64,000 nucleotides of DNA from contig NZ_KB895338.1 in assembly GCF_000374805.1 (NCBI RefSeq), forward strand, positions 124,001 to 188,000, written 5' to 3'. Below the pieces are notes generated by a model, which was not told the DNA's origin, did no database searches, and was given only the letters and a program-made list of their open reading frames with translations. This document shows positions 1 to 8,083 of this stretch, piece after piece. The stretch is from Chitiniphilus shinanonensis DSM 23277. Lineage in GTDB: Bacteria; Pseudomonadota; Gammaproteobacteria; Burkholderiales; Chitinibacteraceae. Numbering within the stretch: the stretch's first letter is position 1; the number at the start of each line of letters is the position of its first letter. A program made the position numbers and the translations under genes.

Positions 1-1184
1 CCGCCTCGATGGCCGCGTTCAGCGCCAGCAGGTTGGTCTGGCCGGCGATCTCGCTGATCACGGCGGCGATGCTGGAGATCTCCTTTGCCTTGTCGTCCAG
101 CTGGCGGATCTGCCCGGAGGCGCGCGCCACGCTGTCGGCGATGTGCGCCATCGCGGACGAGGTCTGGTTCACCTGGCGCACGCCCTCGCCCGCCAGTTCG
201 GTGGCGGTGCGCGACAGTTGCTCGGTGTCGGCGGTGTTGTCGGAGATATGGTTGATGCTGACGGTCAGTTCTTCCATGGCCGCGGCCATCGACGCGGTGG
301 AGTCGGTCTGACGGTCGGAGGCGACGGAGATCTGCTGGCTGGCCGTGGCGATCAGCGTGGCGTGCTGTTCCAGCTGCTGCGCGTCGCGCTGCACTTCGCT
401 CAGCGCCGAGCGCAGGGAGGTCTGCATCCGCTCCACCGCGCCCAGGATGCTGGCCTGCGGCGCGTTGGACGCGCGGCCTTCGTCGGTGAGGTTGCCGTCG
501 GCCACCTTGGCCACCAGCCGCACCACGTCGTCGGGCTCGCCGCCCAGGGTGTTCATCAGCTTGCGCACGGCCATCACCAGCACCGCGCCGATCACGCCGG
601 CAAACACCAGACAGATGATCACCTGCCAGCGCGCATTGGCCCAGAAGCGCTGGTCGGCCTCGGCGAAGCTGATGCCGCTGCCCACCACCCAGTTCCAGCG
701 CGGGGTGCGCTCGGCCACCGACAGCAGGTCGACCACCTTGCCCTCGCGCTCGGAATCCCACCAGTACTCGGTGAGCGCGCCGCCGGATTTGTCGAGCGCG
801 GCCTTGGCGATGGCGCCGACGCTGTTGCCCTTGGAATCCTTGAAATCGTTGAAGCTGGTGCCGTGCAGTTGCGGATCGAGCGGCGCGGCGACGAAGACCA
901 GCTTGTCGTCGGTGACGTAGACGTATTCGGAGTCGTGATACTTGTTCTCGCGCAGGATCTGGGTGGCGATCGCCTTGGCCTGATCCTCGGGCAGCTTGCC
1001 GGAGGCCGCCATGTTCTCCATCTGCACGATGGTGCTGTAGGCGCTCTTCATCAGTTGCTTGATACGGGCGCGGTTGTCCTTGTCGCTGGCGTCGCGCAAC
1101 ACGTACAGCCCAACCAGCATCATGCCCAGCAGGAACACCAGCACCACGCCGGTCAATCCCCATGCTTTCTGTTTCAGCGTCATT
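1..1184 (-). CDS. methyl-accepting chemotaxis protein, C-terminus cut by window edge
   Basis: Transmembrane chemoreceptor that senses a periplasmic ligand and signals to CheA/CheW. About 394 residues are visible. It starts MTLKQKAWGLTG with a first membrane segment at about residues 7-29. A single-Cache-type sensor domain follows (LREN..HDSEYVYVTDD, WWDSEREGKVVD, WNWVVGSGIS). A second membrane segment lies near residues 187-208, followed by a HAMP-like region (GGEPDDVVRLVAKVADGNL) and the signalling coiled coil. The window ends inside the conserved hairpin tip, where IAGQTNLLALNAAIEA is readable on the complement of bases 1-50. The ATG at 1184 is preceded by a good ribosome site (GGAG). The ligand cannot be predicted. 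The family call is secure; the C-terminal end lies outside the window. Confidence 0.95.
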
Positions 1185-1889
1185 TCCCGTCTCCTCCGTC
1201 TGGGCGGTGAGTGGCTCACAATCCGGTCCATTTCGGGTCCCCGCCGGAGGGCCATACCTTCAGGCGGCAACCAGAATATTGCTGTCAGGATAACTCCCAA
1301 TCCGGCAAAAAACCATGTGGGCCTACCCCTAGGTTTGATTTGTTTGTTTTAGGTAAAACCGCGCGGCGGGAAATTCGGCGCTTTCTGCCTGCCCGATTGC
1401 CATGGCCGGCAATTCGATCTATATGCCGGGCGCCCCGCAGGCGTCGCGCAATACCCCGTCCGGCATCGGCGGCCCCATCCGCTCACGCATGCGGGATGCG
1501 AGAAAGCCAACGGGGACAAGGCGCGGCCGCCACCCTGCCCACGGCGGGCGCGAATGGCCGATTCGCCCCGGGCAATTGCCGATTTGGCCCGCCGTTTAGG
1601 CCGATTCGAATTCGTGGGGCGCGAGCGCCGGGCGATCGGCCGTTATTCCGACACCAACCATGCCAAGGCCGAAATAAAAAGGCGCAATTGTCCGTCGGCA
1701 ATTGCGCAGACCAAAGAAAGACCGGGCAAAGCCTGATGAAAACATGGGCGGCCCGCCATATGAACGATCACTCGCGGATTCCATGCGGGGAAGACGGCGG
1801 GCCGTCGCCTGCCATGGCGGGCCGGCCTTCCGCCCGGCTCGTGGCGCATGCCCGGCGTCGGGCGGCCATCGGCAAGGGCCGCTCGTTGG
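1185..1889. other. intergenic region, no gene recognised
   Basis: About 700 bases between the chemoreceptor start and the MerR-type gene. The part near 1240-1370 is more AT-rich than its surroundings and probably carries the chemoreceptor promoter. The part from 1400 to 1670 has short open frames on both strands, but their products are low-complexity Arg/Pro/Gly strings with no family resemblance and no convincing ribosome site. The one clear element is a hairpin terminator near 1670-1707. Confidence 0.6.
1670..1707 (-). terminator. Rho-independent terminator, minus strand
   Basis: Perfect 9-bp stem GCGCAATTG (1682-1690) / CAATTGCGC (1699-1707) with an 8-nt loop. Read on the minus strand it is followed by CTTTTTATTT. 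It lies about 180 nt beyond the stop of the MerR-type gene, so it most likely ends that transcript. Confidence 0.8.
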
Positions 1890-2309
1890 CTAGTCGCGGT
1901 GCACGCAGCAGTCGCGCTGTTCCAGTGTTTCCAGCAGTCGGCAATGCTCGGCGCTGCGACTGTGGCAATCGGCCAGCCGCGCCAGCACGTCGCGCATCGC
2001 CTGCAGGTCGGCGATCTTGGCCTCCACCTCGGCCAGGTGCCGCTGCGCCAGCCGGTCGGCCGCATCGCACGGCTGCTGCGGGTGATCCGCCAGTTGCAGC
2101 AGGGTGCGGATCTCGTCGATGCCGAAGCCCAGTTCGCGCCCGCGGCGGATGAAGCGCAGCCGTTGCACCGCCGTGCCGTCGTAGCGCCGGTAGCCGCCGT
2201 CGCTGCGCGGCGGCGCGGGCAGCAGGCCGATGCGCTCGTAGTAGCGCACCGTTTCCAGGTTGACGCCGGCGGCCTTGCCCAGCGCGCCGATGGTGAAGGT
2301 GGTGGCCAT
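1890..2309 (-). CDS. MerR-family metal-responsive transcriptional regulator
   Basis: Predicted 139-residue dimeric DNA-binding regulator of the MerR family, which distorts the promoter spacer on metal binding. The N-terminus has the winged-helix signature (FTIGALGKAAGVNLETVRYY, RYYERIGL, GGYRRY). A dimerisation helix and a Cys-bearing C-terminal loop follow. A Cys in QQPCDAA sits where the divalent-metal regulators MerR, ZntR and PbrR have Cys and CueR has Ser. A C-x7-C pair (CHSRSAEHC) and a terminal CC-x-H complete a likely metal site. ATG 2309 follows ACGGAG at good spacing, so the longer upstream frame is not used. No metal-efflux or mer gene adjoins it: the upstream neighbour is the divergent protease cluster, so its target is unknown. 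Divalent metal sensing is inferred from the Cys pattern only. Confidence 0.88.
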   Translation of the reverse strand: MATTFTIGALGKAAGVNLETVRYYERIGLLPAPPRSDGGYRRYDGTAVQRLRFIRRGRELGFGIDEIRTLLQLADHPQQPCDAADRLAQRHLAEVEAKIADLQAMRDVLARLADCHSRSAEHCRLLETLEQRDCCVHRD

Positions 2310-2431
2310 GACAGGCTCCGTGGTGGAACGCCAGCCAAGCATACGCGCGCCCCGCGCCGCTTCGCCATGCCGGGTTTGCCGCACCGGCATCACGGCGCCA
2401 TCACCGGCGCATCACGCAACCTTACGGGCCT

Positions 2432-2473
2432 GTGATCCGGGCGTGATCCGGCGGTGATCGGGGCGTGATCGGG
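2432..2473 (+). repeat. four 11-bp phased direct repeats upstream of the protease cluster
   Basis: GTGATCCGG or GTGATCGGG begins at 2432, 2443, 2454 and 2465, an exact 11-bp period with consensus GTGATCSGGGC. The array ends 40 bp before the first cluster start codon (2513). A related inverted copy (GCATCACGC) lies at 2409-2417. One-turn phasing places every unit on the same face of the helix, as expected of a cooperative regulator-binding site. The binding protein is unknown. Confidence 0.75.
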
Positions 2474-2512
2474 CGGCGCGAGACTCCAGGGCGAACAGCG
2501 GGGAGTCCGTGC

Positions 2513-2848
2513 ATGTCGCTCCTGGAAGACCAGACCGCCTCGTTCATCGTGCGGGTCTGGCGCGAGCGAGGCGAATACGAGACCGGTCCCGGCGAATGGC
2601 GTGGCTCCATCGAGCACGTCCAATCGGGCCGCAAGGGCTTTTTCCGCGATCTCGGCAGCATGGAGCGCTTCATGGCGCCGCTGCTCCAGGAAATCGGGAT
2701 CGACGCCTCCCAGCGCTTCTGGGAGCAGATATCCCCCGCGATGTTCGACACGACGGCGAATGCGGCGGCCCAGCCGTCCGCCGTCCCGGCACCGGCGTCC
2801 CCCGCCCCGGACCCGGCGCCCACGCCACGCATCGGCCCAGGCCGGTAG
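2513..2848 (+). CDS. small conserved hypothetical protein, first gene of the protease cluster
   Basis: 111 residues with no signal peptide. The N-terminal two thirds (FIVRVWRERG, EWRGSIEHVQSG, then a helical stretch with GSMERFMAPLLQEIGI) looks like a compact alpha/beta domain that I associate with small proteins seen near peptidases and defence genes; I cannot assign a function. The last 30 residues are Pro/Ala-rich and probably disordered. ATG 2513 is preceded by GGGGAG with ideal spacing and is preferred over the upstream in-frame ATG at 2465, which lies inside the phased repeats. The stop is 10 bp before the start of the tri-protease gene, so the two are probably co-transcribed and functionally linked. 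Confidence 0.75.
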   Translation: MSLLEDQTASFIVRVWRERGEYETGPGEWRGSIEHVQSGRKGFFRDLGSMERFMAPLLQEIGIDASQRFWEQISPAMFDTTANAAAQPSAVPAPASPAPDPAPTPRIGPGR

Positions 2849-2858
2849 GAGAGGACGC

Positions 2859-5800
2859 ATGCCAGTCATTCGAGCCAATCGCGAATCGATCGACGATCGT
2901 TTCAGCGTGCTGGGCTTCACCATCCGCACGGAAAGCCCGCTGTTCGAGGTGGGGATCGCCACCGATCCCGAGCTGTTCAAGCCCGAGCGTCGCGCCCAGC
3001 GCAGTCGGAGCAACTTCTACTCCAGCCGCGGCGCGGGCGGCGCGATCCGGGCACGACGCGGCGAGGCGGTCTACCTGGTGCCGCCGGACGTGCTGTCCAA
3101 CTTCGTCGGCCAGCCCCGGCTCTACTTCGGCCTGGCCATCTACGACGAAGGCAGCGGCGGCGTGCCGATCACGGTGCAGACGCCCACCAGCGGCAACATG
3201 TACGTCAACATCACCGGCCTGTCCGGTCGCGGACTGCGCCGGCTGGTGTCGCCGGCCGCGCCGTCGGCCTACGGCGCGGTCAATGGTCATGACCCGAGCC
3301 TGGAATGGGGCGGCGACGCGCGTCCGTCCAGCCCGGAGCCGCGCCCGGCCAACGGCAACGCCCAGCCGGCCCCTGCCGCCAACGGCGCCCCGGGCGCACC
3401 CGCGCCCTACGACGACGGCTTCGGCAGCTTTCCCAGCGCACCCGCGCCGGCCTCGACCGCTCCGGCGGCCACGGCGCCGGCGACCCCCGCACCGACCGGC
3501 GGCGCGCCGGTCACCGCGCAAAGCGTGCGCGGCTACCCGGTGGTTGCGCTGGATACCAACAACCGCCGCCCGGCGCGCTTTCCCGGCACCGGGGTGCTCG
3601 GTAGCACCGAGGCGACCATCGCGCTGGGCGTGCTCGGCGTGCTCAACCCCGGCCTGGCCGGCACCATCCTGGCGCTGCGCGCGGTGGCCAACCGTTTCAA
3701 CGTCAGCATCGGCATCGGCCCGTCGGCCAGCGTCGGCTTCCTGATCGGCGGCGGCGTGGGCGCCGGCCTGATCTTCGCCCCGGGCGACCAGGTGGGCTAT
3801 TACGGCCAGTTCGACATCCGCGGCGGCTGGATCGACAGCGCCTCGGTCGAGTTGCAGATCACCATCGTCGGCGGCGGCATCGATTCCTTCGGCGGCATCA
3901 GCTGGGCCATCGCGGCCGAGGTCGATGCCGGGGTGTCGGTCAGCGCGCAGGCGCTGTTCAATACCTCGTTGCAGTTCCAGGGCGTGACCTTCGGCCTGGG
4001 GCTCGGGCTGGGCGTGGAGCCGATCCAGGTGTTCCTGTCGCTGCAGGGCAGCTATGCGTCCGGCCTGGCGCTGGCGCAAGGCTACGCCGCCGCGCCGCCG
4101 GCACGCCGTCGCGCGCCGCTGGTGCGGGCACAGGAGATCCTCACCCCGTTCTACGACCCGACCGATCCCTCCAGCGCCCTCACCTGCCAGAACGACGCGT
4201 TCAGCGCCGAGCGCGAGCAATGGTTCGCCGGGGTGCCCAACACCCGCATCTTTCCGCACTCGGCCATCTGCCAGCTGCTGATGACCATGCCGGACGGCGT
4301 GTATCAGGGCACCGGCTTCTACATCGGCCGCAACCGCATCCTCACCTGCGCCCACAACCTGGCGGGCGCCAGCAACGTCACCATCATTCCGGGGCGCAAC
4401 GGCGCCGGCGGCAAGCCGTTCGGCGAGACCTCGGTGCCGTCGTCGTCGTGGCGCGTCGCGCCGGGATACACCGGCACCGGCAACTGGGCCAACGATCTGG
4501 CGGTGATCGACAACGTGCCGCTGGCGGCGCCCAACGACCAATGGTTCGAGTTCCTCAACGCCACGCCATCCGACCAGCTGCCCATCGTGGTCTGCGGCTA
4601 TTCGCTGCAATCGGTGGCGGTGCCGGAACTGACCCAGGCCATCGACGGCGACAAGCAGCACCTGCACGGCGGCTACGCCGCCAGCCAGAGCGGGCCGGAG
4701 GTGATCGAGTACCCGATCCTCACCCTCAAGGGCGCCAGCGGCTCGCCGGTGTACCACATCAGCAACGCCGGCGGGCAACTGCGCGCCCAGGTGTGCGCGG
4801 TGCACGTCACCGGCGAGCCGGCGGCGCAGGGGCTGAACCGCGGCTGCTTCATCACCCCGCGCAAGATCGACTGGATCGAAGGCCGCGCGACGTCGTTCGC
4901 GCTGGCGGTGCGCGCGCTGGCGATCCCGCTCGATCCGGGCGAAGGCGGCCGCTCCATCGGCACCGACGCGCTCCAGGCCGGCGACATCATCGTCTCGACC
5001 GCGCGCCACGTGGTGTCGTACGGCATCCGCGCCGGCACGCTGTCGGCGGTCAGCCACGCCATGCTCTACGTGGGCGACGGCAAGGTGATCGAGGCGGTGG
5101 GCGACGGCGTGCGCGAAGTGCCGCTGTCGAGCGCCATCGGCGGCGCGCTGCTGGCGGTGGCCTACCGCGACCCGCGGGTGGACAACGACAAGGCGGCGGC
5201 GCTGGTGGCCTATGCGCGCGGCCGGGTCGGCAATCCCTACAACTACGCCGGCGTGGCCTTCACCGGCTATCGCATCCTCAACCCCGGCGGCGCGGCGCTG
5301 ATCGACGCGCTGGCGCGGGTGCTGGGGCTGGAGGTCGGCCAGGCCGGCGCGGTGTACTGCTCCGAACTGGTGTACGACGCCTTCCAGGACGCCGGCATTC
5401 CGCTGTCCGGCACCCGACCCGCCGACAGCCGCCCCAGCGACATCGTCGACCTGTTCGGCACCCGCCTGGGCTATGTCGGCCACCTGATCGCCAGCGACGT
5501 GCCGCTGGGCGTGCCGCTGTCGCTCGGCGTGGCGCGCCCGCTGGGCCTGGCGCGCGGCCTGTCCGGCGAATCGTATTCGGTGCATTGGGACACCACGCCC
5601 TACTACCCGCAGAACACCGGCGGCTCGTGCTGGGCCGCCAGCGCCGCCATGGTGGTGGGCTGGCGCGACAACCGCCGCGTCACCGACCAGGAGATCTCCG
5701 ACAAGGTGGCGATCCTCGACGCCTACAAGGACGGGTTGTGGCCGAAGGACCGCCGCGCCCTGGCCGACGTCTGGGATCTGGTGGCCGAGCCGGCCGCATC

Positions 5801-6755
5801 CTATCCCGTGGACGAATGGCGCCGCCTGCTGGAAAGCTACGGCCCGCTCTACATCGACATGACCTGGCGCGGCGACAGTGGCGGCCACGTGCGGGTGCTG
5901 GTCGGCATGACCAGCGACGGCGCCGAGGACGGCTCCGACACCTTTATGTACATGCACGACCCGTGGCCCAGCAGCCCGGGACGGATCAAGCTCAGCTACG
6001 CCGACTTCCTGGCGCTGTACGAAGGCCGCACCAACACCAGCGGCGGCCAGTTGCAATACCAGTTGCTGCACGCCTCGACGATTCCGCCGCACGCCCGCGC
6101 CGTCACCGCCGCGCCGTTCTCGCTGGAAACCGCCGACAGCGCGGGCGGCAACCCGCAGGCGCCGCGCTTCAGCCGCGCCCCGGCACCGCCGCCGCTGGGC
6201 GAGGCGCTGTCGGTGTCGGGCCGCTCGCACGCGCTGACCGGCCCGGGCGTGGCGGTGGAGATCGCCTCGGCCATCGCCGGCGCCACCATGGAGCGCGTCG
6301 CCAACAACGTCGGCGACATCACCTGGGAGCTGGACCAGCTGCGCGGGATGAAGCACCCGAACGACCGCGCGCCCGATCCGGCGCCGGCCACGCAGAACGG
6401 CGAGGTGATCCGCCTTCAGGACTGGCCGCGCGTCAGCGATTCGTACATCGACGACATCTACGCCGGCTTCGAGATCAACTGGCAGTACACCGGCAAATCG
6501 GTCGGCAACGTGTTGATCAGCAATATCTCGACCAACGACGCCATCGGCTGGGGCCTGGTGGTCAAGGCCAAGATCATGGACGACAACATCGTCTATCCGC
6601 GCGACAACCCCACTTTCGCGGCACTGCGCATCCGCTTCGAGTACCGCTTCACCCACGTGCTGGTGCAGGACCAGATCGCCATCGTGGACGTGCGGCTGTA
6701 CGGCAACGGCACGCGCAACGTGCAGTTCCGCTGGGAGCAGACGGGAATGTTCTAG
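2859..6755 (+). CDS. giant multi-peptidase polypeptide: V8/trypsin-like, YiiX-like permuted papain, papain-like
   Basis: About 1298 residues and no signal peptide. Residues 1-130 are an unassigned beta-rich domain, followed by a Pro/Ala linker to about 220. A Gly-rich hydrophobic region covers about 230-410. A chymotrypsin-fold V8-like serine protease follows: His499 in LTCAHNLAG, Asp546 in NDLAVI, Ser627 in GASGSP. Next is a YiiX/YaeF-type permuted papain-like (C92-type) module: His733 in SHAMLYVG and Cys834 in YCSELVYDAF. Next is a papain-like cysteine peptidase of AvrRpt2/C39 style: Cys924 in GGSCWAAS, His1010 in GHVRVLVG, Asp1034 in MHDPWP. An unassigned beta domain ends the chain. All three active sites look intact. 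ATG 2859 has AGGAGAGG upstream; the longer open frame back to 2601 overlaps the previous gene and is spurious. Three unrelated peptidases in one chain is very unusual. The substrate is unknown; self-processing or target cleavage in a conflict system is inferred. Confidence 0.88.
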   Translation: MPVIRANRESIDDRFSVLGFTIRTESPLFEVGIATDPELFKPERRAQRSRSNFYSSRGAGGAIRARRGEAVYLVPPDVLSNFVGQPRLYFGLAIYDEGSGGVPITVQTPTSGNMYVNITGLSGRGLRRLVSPAAPSAYGAVNGHDPSLEWGGDARPSSPEPRPANGNAQPAPAANGAPGAPAPYDDGFGSFPSAPAPASTAPAATAPATPAPTGGAPVTAQSVRGYPVVALDTNNRRPARFPGTGVLGSTEATIALGVLGVLNPGLAGTILALRAVANRFNVSIGIGPSASVGFLIGGGVGAGLIFAPGDQVGYYGQFDIRGGWIDSASVELQITIVGGGIDSFGGISWAIAAEVDAGVSVSAQALFNTSLQFQGVTFGLGLGLGVEPIQVFLSLQGSYASGLALAQGYAAAPPARRRAPLVRAQEILTPFYDPTDPSSALTCQNDAFSAEREQWFAGVPNTRIFPHSAICQLLMTMPDGVYQGTGFYIGRNRILTCAHNLAGASNVTIIPGRNGAGGKPFGETSVPSSSWRVAPGYTGTGNWANDLAVIDNVPLAAPNDQWFEFLNATPSDQLPIVVCGYSLQSVAVPELTQAIDGDKQHLHGGYAASQSGPEVIEYPILTLKGASGSPVYHISNAGGQLRAQVCAVHVTGEPAAQGLNRGCFITPRKIDWIEGRATSFALAVRALAIPLDPGEGGRSIGTDALQAGDIIVSTARHVVSYGIRAGTLSAVSHAMLYVGDGKVIEAVGDGVREVPLSSAIGGALLAVAYRDPRVDNDKAAALVAYARGRVGNPYNYAGVAFTGYRILNPGGAALIDALARVLGLEVGQAGAVYCSELVYDAFQDAGIPLSGTRPADSRPSDIVDLFGTRLGYVGHLIASDVPLGVPLSLGVARPLGLARGLSGESYSVHWDTTPYYPQNTGGSCWAASAAMVVGWRDNRRVTDQEISDKVAILDAYKDGLWPKDRRALADVWDLVAEPAASYPVDEWRRLLESYGPLYIDMTWRGDSGGHVRVLVGMTSDGAEDGSDTFMYMHDPWPSSPGRIKLSYADFLALYEGRTNTSGGQLQYQLLHASTIPPHARAVTAAPFSLETADSAGGNPQAPRFSRAPAPPPLGEALSVSGRSHALTGPGVAVEIASAIAGATMERVANNVGDITWELDQLRGMKHPNDRAPDPAPATQNGEVIRLQDWPRVSDSYIDDIYAGFEINWQYTGKSVGNVLISNISTNDAIGWGLVVKAKIMDDNIVYPRDNPTFAALRIRFEYRFTHVLVQDQIAIVDVRLYGNGTRNVQFRWEQTGMF

Positions 6756-6761
6756 CAGCCC

Positions 6762-6816
6762 TCGACAAAACCCCGCCCGGCCACCGCGCCGGCATCGCGC
6801 CACCGGGTTTTGTCGA
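6762..6816. repeat. inverted repeat between cluster genes
   Basis: Perfect 12-bp arms TCGACAAAACCC (6762-6773) and GGGTTTTGTCGA (6805-6816) around a 31-nt GC-rich centre, starting 7 bp after the tri-protease stop. It could act as a transcriptional hairpin or be a short relative of the GACAAAACC-ended elements found near 36 and 37.8 kb. No T-run follows. Confidence 0.6.
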
Positions 6817-6842
6817 TGGTTCACGTCCCCCTCTGACCGGAC

Positions 6843-7829
6843 ATGACCATGCCCAACCGTCCTCCCGCCCCACCGCCGCTCATCGGCTACAGCGAGCACC
6901 TGCCGGCGCGCGCCCTGGCCGATCCGGCCCCGGCCGCCGCCGAGCCGGCGCAGAACGCCAAGCCGCCCGCCACCGAAACGCTGGCGGCGCGCACCGGCGC
7001 GCTGGTCAACGAGATCGACTTCCCGGGCTTCGTCTCGCAACTGGTCAACGGCACCTTCGACGCGGTGGTCGACGCCGCGATCCGGCAGATGGAAAGCTAC
7101 GCCAGCCTGGTGTCGGCGGTGGCCAAGACGGTGGACCAGTTCACCGAGGAGAACATCACCCCCAACCAGGCGCGCGACTGGCTGGCGCAGCGCTATCCCG
7201 GCGAAGTCGGCATTGCCCTGCCTACCGCCGAGCAGCCGTCGCCGCAACTGGCGCCGCGCGCCGAGGGCCTGAGCCCCGCCTGGCTGGCCGACTACGGCCT
7301 GGCCGGCGAGGAACTGAGCACCGAGCTGCTGGAACAACGCGTGCTGCCCAAGGTGCGACTGGCGGTGGGCGCCGAGCGCCAGCAACTGCTGGCCGCCATG
7401 GTCACGCTCGGGATGAACCGCATCGCGGTGCGCGACGGCTCGATCACCGCCAAGGTGATGTTCCGCGCCACCGCCCAGGACACCGCCAAGGTCGGCTACG
7501 CCGCCGGCAGCGATCCGGCGCAGCAATCCAGCGGCTGGGGCCAGCGCGGCAGCACCACCTACAGCGGCGGCAACACCATGGTGTCCACGCTGGCGGTGAA
7601 CGCGCAGAACGAAACCAACCTGCGCGCCGACCTGTTCGGCGAGGTGAAGCTCAACTTCGTCAGCGAGACCCTGCCGCTGGACAAACTGGCCGACGCCGCC
7701 AAGGCCGCGCTGGTGCAGCGCAACCTGCCCGGCATGCAGAGCCTGAACGCCCCGGCGCTGCCGCCGGCCGCGCCGCAGGCCCCCGCCGCGCCCGCCGCCC
7801 CGGCGGCGCCTGACCAGGGAGCACGCTGA
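6843..7829 (+). CDS. cluster paralog family member 1 (328 aa), function unknown
   Basis: First of four related cytosolic proteins in the cluster, with no known family recognised. Shared blocks: an amphipathic/hydrophobic helix pair (EIDFPGFVSQLVNGTFDAVV, RQMESYASLVSAVAKTVDQF, then ARDWLAQRYPGE), a central block (RQQLLAAMVTLGMNRIAVRD then SITAKVMF), a Gly/Ser-rich variable stretch, and a C-terminal beta block (DLFGEVKLNFVSETLPLDKL). It lacks the N-terminal helical domain present in the other three. The last 30 residues are Ala/Pro. Start at 6843, or the second Met at 6849; neither has a strong ribosome site. Its stop overlaps the next start (TGATG), indicating coupled translation. Confidence 0.8.
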   Translation: MTMPNRPPAPPPLIGYSEHLPARALADPAPAAAEPAQNAKPPATETLAARTGALVNEIDFPGFVSQLVNGTFDAVVDAAIRQMESYASLVSAVAKTVDQFTEENITPNQARDWLAQRYPGEVGIALPTAEQPSPQLAPRAEGLSPAWLADYGLAGEELSTELLEQRVLPKVRLAVGAERQQLLAAMVTLGMNRIAVRDGSITAKVMFRATAQDTAKVGYAAGSDPAQQSSGWGQRGSTTYSGGNTMVSTLAVNAQNETNLRADLFGEVKLNFVSETLPLDKLADAAKAALVQRNLPGMQSLNAPALPPAAPQAPAAPAAPAAPDQGAR

Positions 7830-8083
7830 TGCTGCGCGATCTGTCCGACGTGCTGGTGGAACTGCAGGAGGGCATCAGCGCCGCCGGCGCCCGCCGCGGC
7901 CTGGGCGTGCGGCTGACCGAGGCCGAGATGACGCTGCCGATGGACGTGCGCCCGGTGTTCCGCGACGGCGGCTGCGTGGTGCTGGCCGACGTGCTGCGCA
8001 ACTACGCCGACGCCGATTGGCTGGAAACGCCGTCGCGCCTGTACGTGCGCTGGGGCGAAACCCCGACGGAGGAGCTGCCATGA
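7829..8083 (+). CDS. small protein, possible Trypco2-like domain (84 aa)
   Basis: 84 residues, cytosolic. A helix (LSDVLVELQEG) is followed by a strand with EAEMTLPMDVRPVF and a C-terminal strand (SRLYVRWGE). The order helix, strand and alternating hydrophobic strand matches the first 90 residues of the next gene product, suggesting both are versions of one small alpha+beta domain. The start overlaps the previous stop (TGATG) with GGGAGC upstream, and its own stop overlaps the next start (ATGA). This tight coupling suggests matched stoichiometry. Kinship with trypsin-co-occurring domains is my inference from pattern only. Confidence 0.7.
   Translation: MLRDLSDVLVELQEGISAAGARRGLGVRLTEAEMTLPMDVRPVFRDGGCVVLADVLRNYADADWLETPSRLYVRWGETPTEELP

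Noticed and set aside
1305-1345. TACCCCT motif resembling a NarL heptamer upstream of the chemoreceptor
   Set aside because: A single heptamer without the inverted partner at 7-2-7 spacing is not enough support.
2670-7526. Very long open frame on the minus strand opposite the tri-protease gene (also 7875-12761 minus)
   Set aside because: Composition is Arg/Gly/Ala/His-rich with no family motif; a GC-rich genome gives long antisense frames opposite real genes. The plus-strand gene has intact catalytic motifs and ribosome sites.
4220-7813. 1197-codon plus-strand frame overlapping the protease and paralog 1
   Set aside because: Arg-rich shadow in another frame; no motif or ribosome site; the true frames carry the conserved blocks.
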